From assembly GCF_014842925.1 (NCBI RefSeq), contig NZ_JACYXJ010000004.1, positions 62,001 to 126,000 of the forward strand: a stretch of DNA of 64,000 bases, read 5' to 3'. This document shows positions 27,057 through 35,315 of this stretch, in pieces. Under the pieces are notes generated by a model, which was not told the DNA's origin, made no database searches, and saw only the letters and a program-made list of their open reading frames with translations. Positions within the stretch are counted from its first letter, which is position 1; the number at the start of each line of letters is the position of its first letter. A program made the translations under genes and the position numbers. The DNA comes from Roseibium polysiphoniae (lineage in GTDB: Bacteria > Pseudomonadota > Alphaproteobacteria > Rhizobiales > Stappiaceae).

Positions 27057-27073
27057 TTGGCACAGGCCTTGCT
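27057..27073 (+). promoter_or_regulatory. Sigma-54 promoter (-24/-12)
   Basis: TTGGCACAGGCCTTGCT matches the consensus TTGGCAC-N5-TTGCW, with GG at 27059-27060 and GC at 27071-27072 separated by exactly 10 bases. Transcription would begin near 27084, about 113 bp before the binding-protein start codon. Confidence 0.82.
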
Positions 27074-27196
27074 ATTTAAACATTGCATGATTGCCTGATC
27101 CGCTCTCAGGGCCTGAGGAGGCACAGCGGCAGAGCACAACGTTGGCGCGTGCAAAGCACCGCGCCGGCTTAGAGCGATTAGGAGACGGAAGACAAC

Positions 27197-28207
27197 ATGC
27201 GTATTCTCAAGTCCTTTGGCGTGGCTTTTGCCGCCCTGTCAGTTTCAACCAGCGCCTTTGCGCTCGAGAAAGTTTCTTTCGGCACCAACTGGGTCGCCCA
27301 GGCCGAGCACGGCGGCTACTACCAGGCTGTTGCCGATGGCACCTATGAAGCTTGTGGTCTCGAAGTCGAGATCAAGCCGGGTGGGCCTCAAGCAAACAAC
27401 CGTATTCTGCTTCCTGTCGGAAAGATCGACTTCCTCATGGGCGGCAACATGCTGCAGGCGTTTTCCGCTGTCGAGCAAGGCATTCCGACAACAGTGGTTG
27501 CCGCACATTTCCAGAAGGAACCGCAGGTTCTTCTGACGCATCCGGACGCTGGGCATGATACCTGGGAGAGCTTGAAAGACATCAATCTGCTGATCGGCAA
27601 GGGCGGTTTGAACTCCTACTATCAGTGGATGATTGCCGAGTTTGGTTTTTCGGCAGATCAGGTTCGTCCCTACACTTATAATTCCGCGCCTTTCCTTGCT
27701 GACAAGGACCTAGGCCAGCAGGGTTATATTACGTCAGAGCCCTTCGCGATTGAAAAAGAGGGTGGCTTCAAGCCGAACATCTTCCTGATCGCTGACTATG
27801 GCTATGACAGCTATGGTACGACCGTTGAGACGCGCACCGACCTGATCGAGAACAAGCCGGAAGTGGTGAAGTGCTTCGTTGAAGGTTCCGCGATAGGCTG
27901 GGTTAATTTCCTTTATGGGGATAACGCCGCGGCTCTTGAGTTGATCAAGAAAGACAACCCTGGCATGTCTGATGAGCAGCTCGCGTTTTCAATCGAGAAA
28001 ATGAAGGAATACGGCATCGTCGATTCTGGTGACAGCCTCACCATGGGAATTGGTGCGATGACCGACGAGCGCAACAAATCGTTCTTTGACAAGATGGTTG
28101 CAGCTGGTGTTGTGAGCGCCGATGTTGATGTCAGCAAGGCCTACACGCTGGCATTTGTGAACGCAGGCGTTGGCGTCGATCTCAAAAAGAAGCTGACCGG
28201 TAACTGA
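27197..28207 (+). CDS. ABC transporter substrate-binding protein (NMT1/THI5-like)
   Basis: A 336-residue periplasmic protein with a Sec signal peptide (about 1-22, cut near AFA-LE). The mature part has the NMT1/THI5 layout: SFGTNWVAQAEHGGYYQAVADG, DFLMGGNMLQAFSAVEQG and GGLNSYYQWMIAEFG. Members bind pyrimidine precursors, riboflavin, nitrate or aromatic sulfonates. A cytosine deaminase gene in the same operon favours a pyrimidine-type nucleobase. It is the first gene after the sigma-54 promoter. Confidence 0.93.
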   Translation: MRILKSFGVAFAALSVSTSAFALEKVSFGTNWVAQAEHGGYYQAVADGTYEACGLEVEIKPGGPQANNRILLPVGKIDFLMGGNMLQAFSAVEQGIPTTVVAAHFQKEPQVLLTHPDAGHDTWESLKDINLLIGKGGLNSYYQWMIAEFGFSADQVRPYTYNSAPFLADKDLGQQGYITSEPFAIEKEGGFKPNIFLIADYGYDSYGTTVETRTDLIENKPEVVKCFVEGSAIGWVNFLYGDNAAALELIKKDNPGMSDEQLAFSIEKMKEYGIVDSGDSLTMGIGAMTDERNKSFFDKMVAAGVVSADVDVSKAYTLAFVNAGVGVDLKKKLTGN

Positions 28208-28245
28208 TCGCAGGAAACCCGGACAGTGATTATTTCAGGCGCGAG

Positions 28246-28279
28246 CCTTGGCTGTGAGGCGTACGCATGACAGCCAAGG
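28246..28279 (+). promoter_or_regulatory. mRNA hairpin presenting the ATPase start codon in its loop
   Basis: CCTTGGCTGT (28246-28255) pairs perfectly with ACAGCCAAGG (28270-28279). The 14-nt loop holds the ribosome site GAGGC and start ATG (28267). It probably lowers ATPase translation relative to the binding protein, or responds to translation or a ligand. Confidence 0.6.
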
Positions 28280-29082
28280 TATCGGAGTCGGGGCAGGGCG
28301 CTAGGGCGTCCTCTCCCGCCATCGTTTCTCTCAACCAGATCTCCAAGACCTTTTCCAACGGCACCATTGCCCTGCGGGAAATGTCACTGGATATCCGACA
28401 GGGTGAATTCATTACATTGCTGGGCCCCTCGGGGTGCGGGAAGTCGACGGTGCTCAGGATATTGACCAGTCTGACCAGCCCGACAACCGGGCGGGTTGAG
28501 TGGCCGATGGAGCAGAGCGGCCAAGACGAGCACGAAATGAGCTTCGTCTTCCAGGAGCCGACCTTGATGCCCTGGGCGACCGTGTTCGGCAACGTCTGGC
28601 TTCCGCTTCGGTTGAAGGGCATTTCCAAGAAGCTGGCCCATGATCGTGTCATGGAAGCACTCGAAATGGTGGGGCTCGCCGGTTTTTCGGAAAGCTATCC
28701 GCGTGAGCTTTCGGGTGGCATGAAAATGCGTGTCTCCATCGCGCGGGCGCTGGTGACCAAGCCAAAGGTCCTTCTGATGGATGAGCCTTTCGCGGCGTTG
28801 GACGAGATCACTCGCTTCAAGCTGAACAACGACATCCTGCATCTTTGGGAAACCTTCGGCTGGACCGTTGTCTTTGTCACCCACTCGGTATTCGAGTCTG
28901 TGTATCTGTCCAACCGGATCGTGGTTATGGCCGCTCGGCCAGGACGTGTGGTCAACGACATGACCCTTGATGCACCCTATCCTCGCGGCGATGAATTCCG
29001 GACGTCTGCGGAATACGGAGACTATTGCCGGACCGTGTCCGATGCGCTCCATGCCGCCATGGATGCCAACGACCACCTGTAA
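28267..29082 (+). CDS. ABC transporter ATP-binding protein
   Basis: A 271-residue SsuB/TauB/NrtD-type ATPase. Walker A is LLGPSGCGKST (about 51-61), the Q-loop is FVFQEPTLMPW, the signature is LSGGMKMR (about 154), Walker B is VLLMDEPFAALDE and the switch histidine is in FVTHSVFE. It energises import with the adjacent permease. Its start codon lies in the loop of a 10-bp hairpin. A second weak inverted repeat (CCACCTG/CAGGTGG, 29073-29099) covers its stop codon. Confidence 0.96.
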   Translation: MTAKVSESGQGARASSPAIVSLNQISKTFSNGTIALREMSLDIRQGEFITLLGPSGCGKSTVLRILTSLTSPTTGRVEWPMEQSGQDEHEMSFVFQEPTLMPWATVFGNVWLPLRLKGISKKLAHDRVMEALEMVGLAGFSESYPRELSGGMKMRVSIARALVTKPKVLLMDEPFAALDEITRFKLNNDILHLWETFGWTVVFVTHSVFESVYLSNRIVVMAARPGRVVNDMTLDAPYPRGDEFRTSAEYGDYCRTVSDALHAAMDANDHL

Positions 29083-29118
29083 TCAGTTCCCGCAGGTGGG
29101 AATGGAAAGATCGAAGCA

Positions 29119-30000
29119 ATGACTGTTCTAACTGAACATGCTGTCGCTGTGCCCGAGCATTCCGGGCAGGCCGTGCCGCTCGACCCGTTGGAGGTCTCCA
29201 AAGCGCGCGCAGCGAAAATCGAACGCCAGGGCCGCTGGATACTTCCGGTCGTGATCCTTCTGATCTCCATCGTTCTTTGGGATCGGATTTGCGTCTGGAA
29301 CGAGATACCGCACTATATTCTGCCACGACCGATCCTGGTCTATGAGGCGTTGATCGCCGACTGGCCTATCCTTTCGATTGCGCTTTTGAACACGCTCAAG
29401 ATTACGCTTGGCGCGATGCTCATCGCCACATTTGGTGGGCTGGCGCTCGCGGTGCTTTTCACGCAATCCAAGTGGATCGAGATCTCCTTCTTCCCCTTTG
29501 CCGTGATCCTGCAGGTGACGCCAATCATCGCAATCGCGCCGTTGATCTTCATCTATGTGGATTCCGTTGAGGCCGGTCTTTTGATCTGTGCCTGGATCGT
29601 CGCGTTCTTTCCCGTCCTGTCGAACACGACGCTGGGCCTGAATTCGGCGGATCATAACCTGCGCAACCTTTTCCAGATGTATGGGGCGACGCGCTGGCAA
29701 ACGCTCCGCTACCTGCGGCTTCCAGCGGCGATGCCTTACTTTCTGGGTGGACTGCGTATTGCTGGTGGACTGTCGCTTATCGGCGCGATTGTCGCCGAGT
29801 TCGTCGCGGGATCGGCAGGGTCCGGTTCCGGTCTTGCGAACCAGATCCTCGAATCCAGCTATCGCTTGAACATACCGCGTATGTTTGCGGCGCTGATCCT
29901 CATCTCGGGGACCGGCATCGTGATCTTTCTGCTGATGAATTTCCTCTCGCATGTTTTTCTGCACAAGTGGCATGAGAGCGCCTTGAAGCGGGAGAACTGA
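29119..30000 (+). CDS. ABC transporter permease (BPD family)
   Basis: A 293-residue membrane protein with about six helices. The EAA coupling motif is LFQMYGATRWQTLRYLRLPAA (first 20 residues of the loop, about 185-205). A long charged N-terminus (about 1-35) precedes TM1. It is 36 bp after the ATPase gene and one base before the deaminase gene, so it is clearly in the same operon. Confidence 0.95.
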   Translation: MTVLTEHAVAVPEHSGQAVPLDPLEVSKARAAKIERQGRWILPVVILLISIVLWDRICVWNEIPHYILPRPILVYEALIADWPILSIALLNTLKITLGAMLIATFGGLALAVLFTQSKWIEISFFPFAVILQVTPIIAIAPLIFIYVDSVEAGLLICAWIVAFFPVLSNTTLGLNSADHNLRNLFQMYGATRWQTLRYLRLPAAMPYFLGGLRIAGGLSLIGAIVAEFVAGSAGSGSGLANQILESSYRLNIPRMFAALILISGTGIVIFLLMNFLSHVFLHKWHESALKREN

Positions 30001-30001
30001 G

Positions 30002-31330
30002 ATGGCTGCCGTTTTGGGAATGGACGCGCAGGAAGATGTTCTCCTGCGCAACGCGACTTTGCCTGCCTGCTTGTTGCCGCCGGACCTGGCGGGAACTGAT
30101 GCAGCGGCCTTGTTGTTACTGGATATCGGCGTTGTTGCAGGGCGCATTGCGAGTATCTCCCCCGCCGGAGAGTTGGAAGGTTCAGATGGGCGAAGCTTCG
30201 ATCTTGATGGCGGCATGGTGTTGCCGACCCTGGTCGATATGCACACGCATCTGGACAAGGGGCATATCTGGCCACGACGCCCAAATCCAGATGGAACGTT
30301 TATCAGCGCCTTGAACGCCGTTGGTGAGGATCGCCTAGCTTCCTGGACGGCAAGCGATGTCCGTGCCCGCATGGAGTTCGGCCTTCGCAGCGCTTATGTC
30401 CATGGCACTTCAGTCATCCGGACACACATTGATAGTCTTCCGCCGCAGGACGAAATCTCCTGGCCGGTTTTCGTGGATCTTCGGGATGAATGGAAAGACC
30501 GGATCCTCTTGCAGGGTTCTTGCCTTTTTGGCATTGACCGCCTGATTGATCACCCGGGCTACCTGGACAGCATTGCCGACAGGGTTCGGGCCGCAGAAGG
30601 CGTGCTTGGTGCTGTCACCTATATGGTGCCGGGGCTCGATGATCATTTGGATACCATCTTTAAGGCTGCGATCGAGCGGGGGCTCTCGCTGGATTTCCAT
30701 GTCGATGAGACCAAGGATCCTGACTCGCGAACCTTGAAACACATTGCCGAGGCAGCCATCCGCTCTGGATATGATCGCAAGATCGTGTGCGGTCATTGTT
30801 GTTCGCTGGCACGCCAGCAGCCCGATGAAATCGATGCAACACTTGATCTGGTCGCCAAGGCGGGCATCGGCGTGGTGTCCTTGCCTATGTGCAATATGTA
30901 TCTGCAGGATCGAGAGCAGGGCAGGACTCCCCGCTGGCGGGGCGTTACGCTGTTGCATGAAATGAAGGCCAGAGGCATTCCGGTCGCCGTCGCCTCCGAC
31001 AACACGCGTGATCCTTTTTATGCCTATGGTGACCTCGATTTGATCGAAGTCTATGCGCAAGCGACCCGGATCCTGCAACTTGATCATCCGATCTCTGACT
31101 GGATATCAACGGTGTCCTATGGCGCTGCCGAGATGCTGAACGTGGATGCAGGGCGTTTGACCATTGGCGCGGCAGCGGACCTGATCCTGTTCAGAGCGCG
31201 CGATTGGAGTGAATTGCTGTCACGCCCGACTGGCGCACGCGAGGTGCTGCGCAGTGGGCGGACAGTCGCCGATGCCCTGCCAGATTATCGGGAACTGGAC
31301 CATTTGATGACGAAGAGCGGAGCCGCATGA
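30002..31330 (+). CDS. Cytosine deaminase-like amidohydrolase
   Basis: A 442-residue amidohydrolase with CodA-type motifs: DMHTHLDKGH (about 79-88), LDFHVDET, KIVCGHCCSLA (about 260), and ASDNTRDPFYAYGDLDLIEV (about 337), the last with the metal-binding Asp and DPFY turn of cytosine deaminases. It deaminates cytosine to uracil and ammonia, or a related oxidised base. It starts one base after the permease stop, and its stop overlaps the next start (ATGA), giving translational coupling. It would release ammonia from the imported base under nitrogen limitation. Confidence 0.9.
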   Translation: MAAVLGMDAQEDVLLRNATLPACLLPPDLAGTDAAALLLLDIGVVAGRIASISPAGELEGSDGRSFDLDGGMVLPTLVDMHTHLDKGHIWPRRPNPDGTFISALNAVGEDRLASWTASDVRARMEFGLRSAYVHGTSVIRTHIDSLPPQDEISWPVFVDLRDEWKDRILLQGSCLFGIDRLIDHPGYLDSIADRVRAAEGVLGAVTYMVPGLDDHLDTIFKAAIERGLSLDFHVDETKDPDSRTLKHIAEAAIRSGYDRKIVCGHCCSLARQQPDEIDATLDLVAKAGIGVVSLPMCNMYLQDREQGRTPRWRGVTLLHEMKARGIPVAVASDNTRDPFYAYGDLDLIEVYAQATRILQLDHPISDWISTVSYGAAEMLNVDAGRLTIGAAADLILFRARDWSELLSRPTGAREVLRSGRTVADALPDYRELDHLMTKSGAA

Positions 31331-32736
31331 TGAGTACTCTTGAGACACTCAAAGCCGAGCTTGACGGCTTGCAGATTGAAGACAACCCACAGATCGTCAA
31401 ACAGAAGAGCCGTGACTTTTTCTGGTACTCGCCGGTGCTAAAGCATCAGCTTGAAAACGTCTCCGCCGAGCTCGTGGTCACGCCGAAAACCGAGGACGAG
31501 ATCGTTCAGGTGCTGAAGGCGTGTTACGCCCACGACGTTGCGGTCACAACGCGCGGTGCCGGCACTGGAAACTACGGCCAGGCGATGCCCCTGGCGGGCG
31601 GTGTCATCCTCAATCTCGCCGAGATGAACAAGGTCAAGGAAATTCGCCCGGGCGTCGTTGTCGCCGAGGCCGGAGCGATCATTTCCACGATCGATGACGA
31701 ATGCCGGGCTCATTCAGGTCAGGAACTCCGCCTGCATCCGTCGACCTACCGAACTGCGACCATTGGTGGTTTCATCGCCGGCGGGTCCGGCGGCGTCGGG
31801 TCGATCAATTGGGGTGGCTTGCGCGATGCCGGCAACGTCATCCGGCTCCGTGTTCTGACCATGGAAGCCGAGCCCCGGGTTCTGGAGATGAAGGGCGAAG
31901 ATCTGCAGAAGGTCATGCACGCCTATGGCACGAATGGCGTGATCACCGAGGTCGAGATGCCATTGACGGCGTCTTATGATTGGGTGGACGTGCTCGTCGG
32001 ATTCGACGCGTTTATGGACAGTGTTCATTTCGCAGATGCGCTTGGAAACCAGGATGGTCTGCTGCTGAAGGAGATCGCGCCGATTGCAGCGCCGGTTCCG
32101 CATGACTATTTCCTGCGGCACCAAAAGTTCATACGAAAGGATCAGTCCGTCGTTGTCTGTATGGTCGCGCCGTTCGCGATGGATGCTTTTGCGGCCTTTG
32201 TCGGGCGCAATAGTGAGGCTTCTATTCTTTATCGCTCGGACACCGCCGATGAAGGTGTCAAGAAGGGGTTGCCGCCCGCCTATGAATTGGCGTGGAACCA
32301 CACCACCCTGCGCGGTCTGCGCGTCGACCCGAATGTGACCTACCTTCAGGTTCTGTATCCCTATCCGAACCAGGTGGAAAAAGTTCGGACAATGGTCGAG
32401 CTGCTTGGTGATGAGGTGCCGGCGCATCTCGAGTATGTTCGGTTCGATGGCAAAGTGACCTGCTTCGGCCTGCCGATCGTCCGTTACAGCAGTGAAGACC
32501 GGCTGAACGAGATCATCAAGCTTCACGAGGACAACGGGTGCCCGATCTTTAACCCGCATCGATACACCCTCGAAGAGGGCGGGATGAAGCAGACGGATGC
32601 TGTCCAGCTTGCCTTCAAGAAAGAGGCTGATCCAAAGGGCCTGCTCAACCCGGGCAAGATGATTGCGTGGGAGGATCCCTCCTACGACTATTCGTCTGAA
32701 AAGCTCTTTCTTTTTCCCGGCTTGCAGACCGGATAG
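31327..32736 (+). CDS. FAD-binding oxidoreductase (GlcD/FAD_binding_4 type)
   Basis: A 469-residue flavoprotein. The PCMH FAD-binding domain (about 45-225) has VTTRGAGTGNYGQAMPLAGG and STYRTATIGGFIAGGSGGVG, typical of vanillyl-alcohol-oxidase/GlcD-type enzymes. The C-terminal part ends NPHRYTLEEGG and KGLLNPGKMI, the latter a standard closing motif. The start overlaps the deaminase stop. In this operon it probably oxidises the imported base or a derivative, but no family member of known substrate could be identified. Confidence 0.88.
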   Translation: MMSTLETLKAELDGLQIEDNPQIVKQKSRDFFWYSPVLKHQLENVSAELVVTPKTEDEIVQVLKACYAHDVAVTTRGAGTGNYGQAMPLAGGVILNLAEMNKVKEIRPGVVVAEAGAIISTIDDECRAHSGQELRLHPSTYRTATIGGFIAGGSGGVGSINWGGLRDAGNVIRLRVLTMEAEPRVLEMKGEDLQKVMHAYGTNGVITEVEMPLTASYDWVDVLVGFDAFMDSVHFADALGNQDGLLLKEIAPIAAPVPHDYFLRHQKFIRKDQSVVVCMVAPFAMDAFAAFVGRNSEASILYRSDTADEGVKKGLPPAYELAWNHTTLRGLRVDPNVTYLQVLYPYPNQVEKVRTMVELLGDEVPAHLEYVRFDGKVTCFGLPIVRYSSEDRLNEIIKLHEDNGCPIFNPHRYTLEEGGMKQTDAVQLAFKKEADPKGLLNPGKMIAWEDPSYDYSSEKLFLFPGLQTG

Positions 32737-32835
32737 CAGAGCGCCTTCTTTTTCGGCGAGGTTTGGCCGCCCTGCTCTCGCGCGGGCCGTCCCTTTGCCA
32801 TGTCCAGATTTTGATTCAAGGGTTTGAGGTTTTCC

Positions 32836-33417
32836 ATGCGGGTTCTGGTGTTATTCGCGCATCCGGTCGAAACTAGCTTTGGCGCAGCTCTCCATCAACA
32901 AGTGCTTAGCTCGCTTCGGGACGCAGGGCATGAGGTTGATGATCTCGATCTCTACGGCGATGATTTCGACCCGCGTCTGACGCGCGAGGAACGGCTCGGC
33001 TATCATGAGCTCGATACCAATACGAGTTCGGTTGCCGATTATGTTGAGCGATTGCAGAAGGCCGAGGCGCTGGTGATCGTGACGCCGGTTTGGAACTTTG
33101 GTTATCCGGCAATCCTCAAAGGATTTTTTGATCGGGTGTTCCTGCCTGGCGTGTCGTTCGAGATGAAAGATGGCAAGGTTGCGCCATGTTTGCACAACAT
33201 CAAGAAGCTGGCGGTGGTCACCACCTATGGCGGCTCGAGGTTGAGGGCTTTTCTGGTCGGCGACCCGCCGCGCAAGATTGCGACGCGGGTTCTTCGTGCG
33301 ACCATCAAGCCGGCAGCGCCCATTTCCTATCATGCTCTTTATGACATGAACCGTCGGACGCAGGCTGAGCGTGAAGCGTTCCTGGCTCTGGTGGCAGCCA
33401 AAATGGAGGCATTTTGA
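32836..33417 (+). CDS. NAD(P)H-quinone-oxidoreductase-like flavoprotein 1
   Basis: A 193-residue flavodoxin-fold protein of the NQO/MdaB/Kef-accessory family. FMN contact regions are LFAHPVETSFGAALHQQ (about 4-20), VTPVWNFGYPAILKGFFDRV (about 78-97) and VVTTYGGSRL. ATG 32836 has GAGG about 7 bases upstream. It is followed by a close paralogue with stop and start sharing a base. Joint role with the FAD oxidase is plausible, for example supplying reduced flavin, but unproven. Confidence 0.88.
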   Translation: MRVLVLFAHPVETSFGAALHQQVLSSLRDAGHEVDDLDLYGDDFDPRLTREERLGYHELDTNTSSVADYVERLQKAEALVIVTPVWNFGYPAILKGFFDRVFLPGVSFEMKDGKVAPCLHNIKKLAVVTTYGGSRLRAFLVGDPPRKIATRVLRATIKPAAPISYHALYDMNRRTQAEREAFLALVAAKMEAF

Positions 33418-34004
33418 TGCGCGCGCTCGTCGTCTATTGTCATCCTTGCCCCGAGAGCTTCAACGGCTCAGTGCTCGCAACAACTGTCGAGACCTTGAAA
33501 TCAGCGGGACATGAAGTGAGGGTCAGCGACCTCTATGCAGAAGGGTTCGACCCGGTGATGAGCGCTGAGGAACGACGCGGTTATCACACTCCAGAGAGCA
33601 ACGTGACGCCGGTGGCAAAACACGTCGATGACATTCGCTGGTGCGAAATGATTGTGTTTGTCTACCCGACCTGGTGGTTTGGCCTGCCCGCGATGCTGAA
33701 GGGGTGGTTTGACCGGGTCTGGGTGCCGCATGTGACCTTCGAGATGCCGACGGCGGAACAGGGCATGAAACCGAAGATGCAACACATTGGGCGTATCGCG
33801 ATCGTGACCACTTGCGGTGCGACCTGGTGGATCTCCAAGCTGATTGGTGAACCCGGGCGCAAGACGATCCTGCGCGGTATGCGCGCCCTGTGCGCTCCGC
33901 GTTGCAAGACGCTCTATCTGGCGCATTACAAGATGGATTCATCTACCGAGCAGACACGATCCAATTACCTGGCTAAAATTCGCCAACGCTTGGCGGCATT
34001 TTGA
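33417..34004 (+). CDS. NAD(P)H-quinone-oxidoreductase-like flavoprotein 2
   Basis: A 195-residue paralogue of the preceding protein. Shared segments include DLYAEGFDPVMSAEERRGYH, matching DLYGDDFDPRLTREERLGYH (residues 39 onward in each). YPTWWFGLPAMLKGWFDRVW covers the FMN/active-site loop. The TGATG overlap with the first gene shows coupled translation. Tandem duplication and retention suggest a heteromer or two substrates. Confidence 0.88.
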   Translation: MRALVVYCHPCPESFNGSVLATTVETLKSAGHEVRVSDLYAEGFDPVMSAEERRGYHTPESNVTPVAKHVDDIRWCEMIVFVYPTWWFGLPAMLKGWFDRVWVPHVTFEMPTAEQGMKPKMQHIGRIAIVTTCGATWWISKLIGEPGRKTILRGMRALCAPRCKTLYLAHYKMDSSTEQTRSNYLAKIRQRLAAF

Positions 34005-34089
34005 TTTTTCATGCTCGAGTATCCAGTGTCATTTGACGGTTAAATATCGAGGTTAGGGTCCGATCGAATCCGGGGGCGTTGGCCGCCGA

Positions 34090-34107
34090 TTGTCATTCGA
34101 AAGACAA
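34090..34107. promoter_or_regulatory. Near-palindrome ahead of the MarR gene
   Basis: TTGTCATTCGAAAGACAA is symmetric at 16 of 18 positions and ends 14 bp before the MarR start. The size and location suit an autoregulatory MarR operator. Confidence 0.4.
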
Positions 34108-34121
34108 ACGGAAACCTGACG

Positions 34122-34637
34122 ATGGCATTTAACTACAAGAAGAGCGTGACTTTTCGCTTGGTTCAAGCAGCAAAGGCTCAGCGGGCGAGATCCGGCAGCC
34201 ACCTGATGCGCATTGGGTTGCATCCAGGTCAGGAGCTGGTGCTAAAGGTTCTTGCAGACAGCGATGGCCGGACCATGAGCCAGCTTGCGTTGGCTCTTGG
34301 CGTTCAGCCTCCGACGGTTACGAAGATGGTGACCCGCCTGTCCGCACAGGGCTATGTTCGCCGACAGGTTTCCGACACGGATGGACGGCTCGCTCGCGTT
34401 TACCTCACAGATGAGGGCAGGGGTCTCGTGGACAATGTCGACCGAGCCTGGAAGCGTCTTGAACGTGAGGCAATGTCTGGTCTCGATGACAAGGATCGCA
34501 AGAAGCTTAGGAAGCTCCTGCGGCAGATCGAGAAGAACCTTTCCCTGTCTTTGGACAACGACCCAGAGCATGAAAGTGAGCCGGAAACGGACACGGACAA
34601 CGAACCGGAAACCAAGCCAAAGTTGGCTGCTGTCTGA
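34122..34637 (+). CDS. MarR-family transcriptional regulator
   Basis: A 171-residue regulator. The winged helix-turn-helix is at about 48-110 (MSQLALALGVQPPTVTKMV and the wing DTDGRLARVYLTDEG). The C-terminus is an acidic tail rich in Glu, Asp, Pro and Thr (about 148-168), unusual for the family and probably disordered. It lies 118 bp after the two quinone-reductase-like genes, whose kind is often a MarR target. Confidence 0.92.
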   Translation: MAFNYKKSVTFRLVQAAKAQRARSGSHLMRIGLHPGQELVLKVLADSDGRTMSQLALALGVQPPTVTKMVTRLSAQGYVRRQVSDTDGRLARVYLTDEGRGLVDNVDRAWKRLEREAMSGLDDKDRKKLRKLLRQIEKNLSLSLDNDPEHESEPETDTDNEPETKPKLAAV

Positions 34638-34705
34638 GGTTCCGGGAAAGTGTAAGGCCTATGCCTTCCTTGACGCATTCGCGCTGAGCAGATGCCCTAC
34701 CCATT

Positions 34706-35158
34706 TCAGAGGAGGAAGGGGTATCCGCCTTCGAGTTTCAAAAGCGCGATCTTTGTGTCCAACCCGCCAGAACCCGAATACCCGCCCAAGCCTGTGGCCG
34801 ACAGAACCCGGTGGCAAGGTATGATCAGGGGTATTGGGTTTGCGCCGCAGGCCTGTCCGACGGGTTGGCCATAAGTGTCGAGCTCCTTGGCGATCTCGCC
34901 GTAGGTGCGTGTTTGGCCAAATGGAATGTCGAGCATTGCCTGAAAGACCGCTTGATGAAGGTCGCCTCCCTTTGGATTGAGCGGAAGGTCAAAGCGGTCA
35001 AGCTTCCGGTCAAAGTAGGCTATGAGCTGCGTCCTGGTTTCTTCCAAGAGAGGTGTTGTTTCGTCCGGCCGCTGACCCCAGTCGAGCCTTGTGAGATGCC
35101 CGTCCTGCTCAGTCACATAGATCCAACCAACCGGGGTTGGTAAAGAAGCGGTGGGCAT
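34706..35158 (-). CDS. ogt: Methylated-DNA-protein cysteine methyltransferase
   Basis: A 150-residue DNA repair protein that moves the alkyl group of O6-alkylguanine to its own cysteine. The active site is PCHRV, within IPLIIPCHRVLSATGLGGY. FGQTRTYGEIA in the helix-turn-helix is conserved. ATG 35158 gives the normal Ogt length; the frame is open to 35293 without a ribosome site. It has no Ada-type N-terminal regulator. It is convergent with the MarR gene and its 5' end overlaps nothing supported. Confidence 0.94.
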   Translation of the reverse strand: MPTASLPTPVGWIYVTEQDGHLTRLDWGQRPDETTPLLEETRTQLIAYFDRKLDRFDLPLNPKGGDLHQAVFQAMLDIPFGQTRTYGEIAKELDTYGQPVGQACGANPIPLIIPCHRVLSATGLGGYSGSGGLDTKIALLKLEGGYPFLL

Positions 35159-35315
35159 CGTCGGGTCCAATGCGTGTTTGTGGGCGGGCGTCACTTCGAG
35201 CGGAGAGCCGTACCGTTCGACGTTGATGCGACCTTTCCACGAAGAGTATCTCGCGATAGCATTCAAAAGTTGTGTGGCAGTTTTTCGCCGCACCGATCGT
35301 GGAAGTCATCCTTAC

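Larger units (their letters stand above)
26829..27196. promoter_or_regulatory. 368-bp nitrogen-control region without genes
   Basis: This spacer has no supported gene. It contains the NtrC-like site and sigma-54 promoter described separately, plus a divergent start for the RidA gene on the minus strand. The last 110 bp form a 5' leader of the ABC operon with no obvious structure. Confidence 0.7.

Noticed and set aside
29128-30372. 414-codon minus-strand open frame
   Set aside because: Antisense to the ABC permease and cytosine deaminase genes and rich in Arg/Gln/Asp, as expected from reversed coding bias.
34649-34671. AAGGC-CTAT-GCCTT stem between MarR and ogt genes
   Set aside because: Only five pairs and no T-run; too weak to call a terminator.
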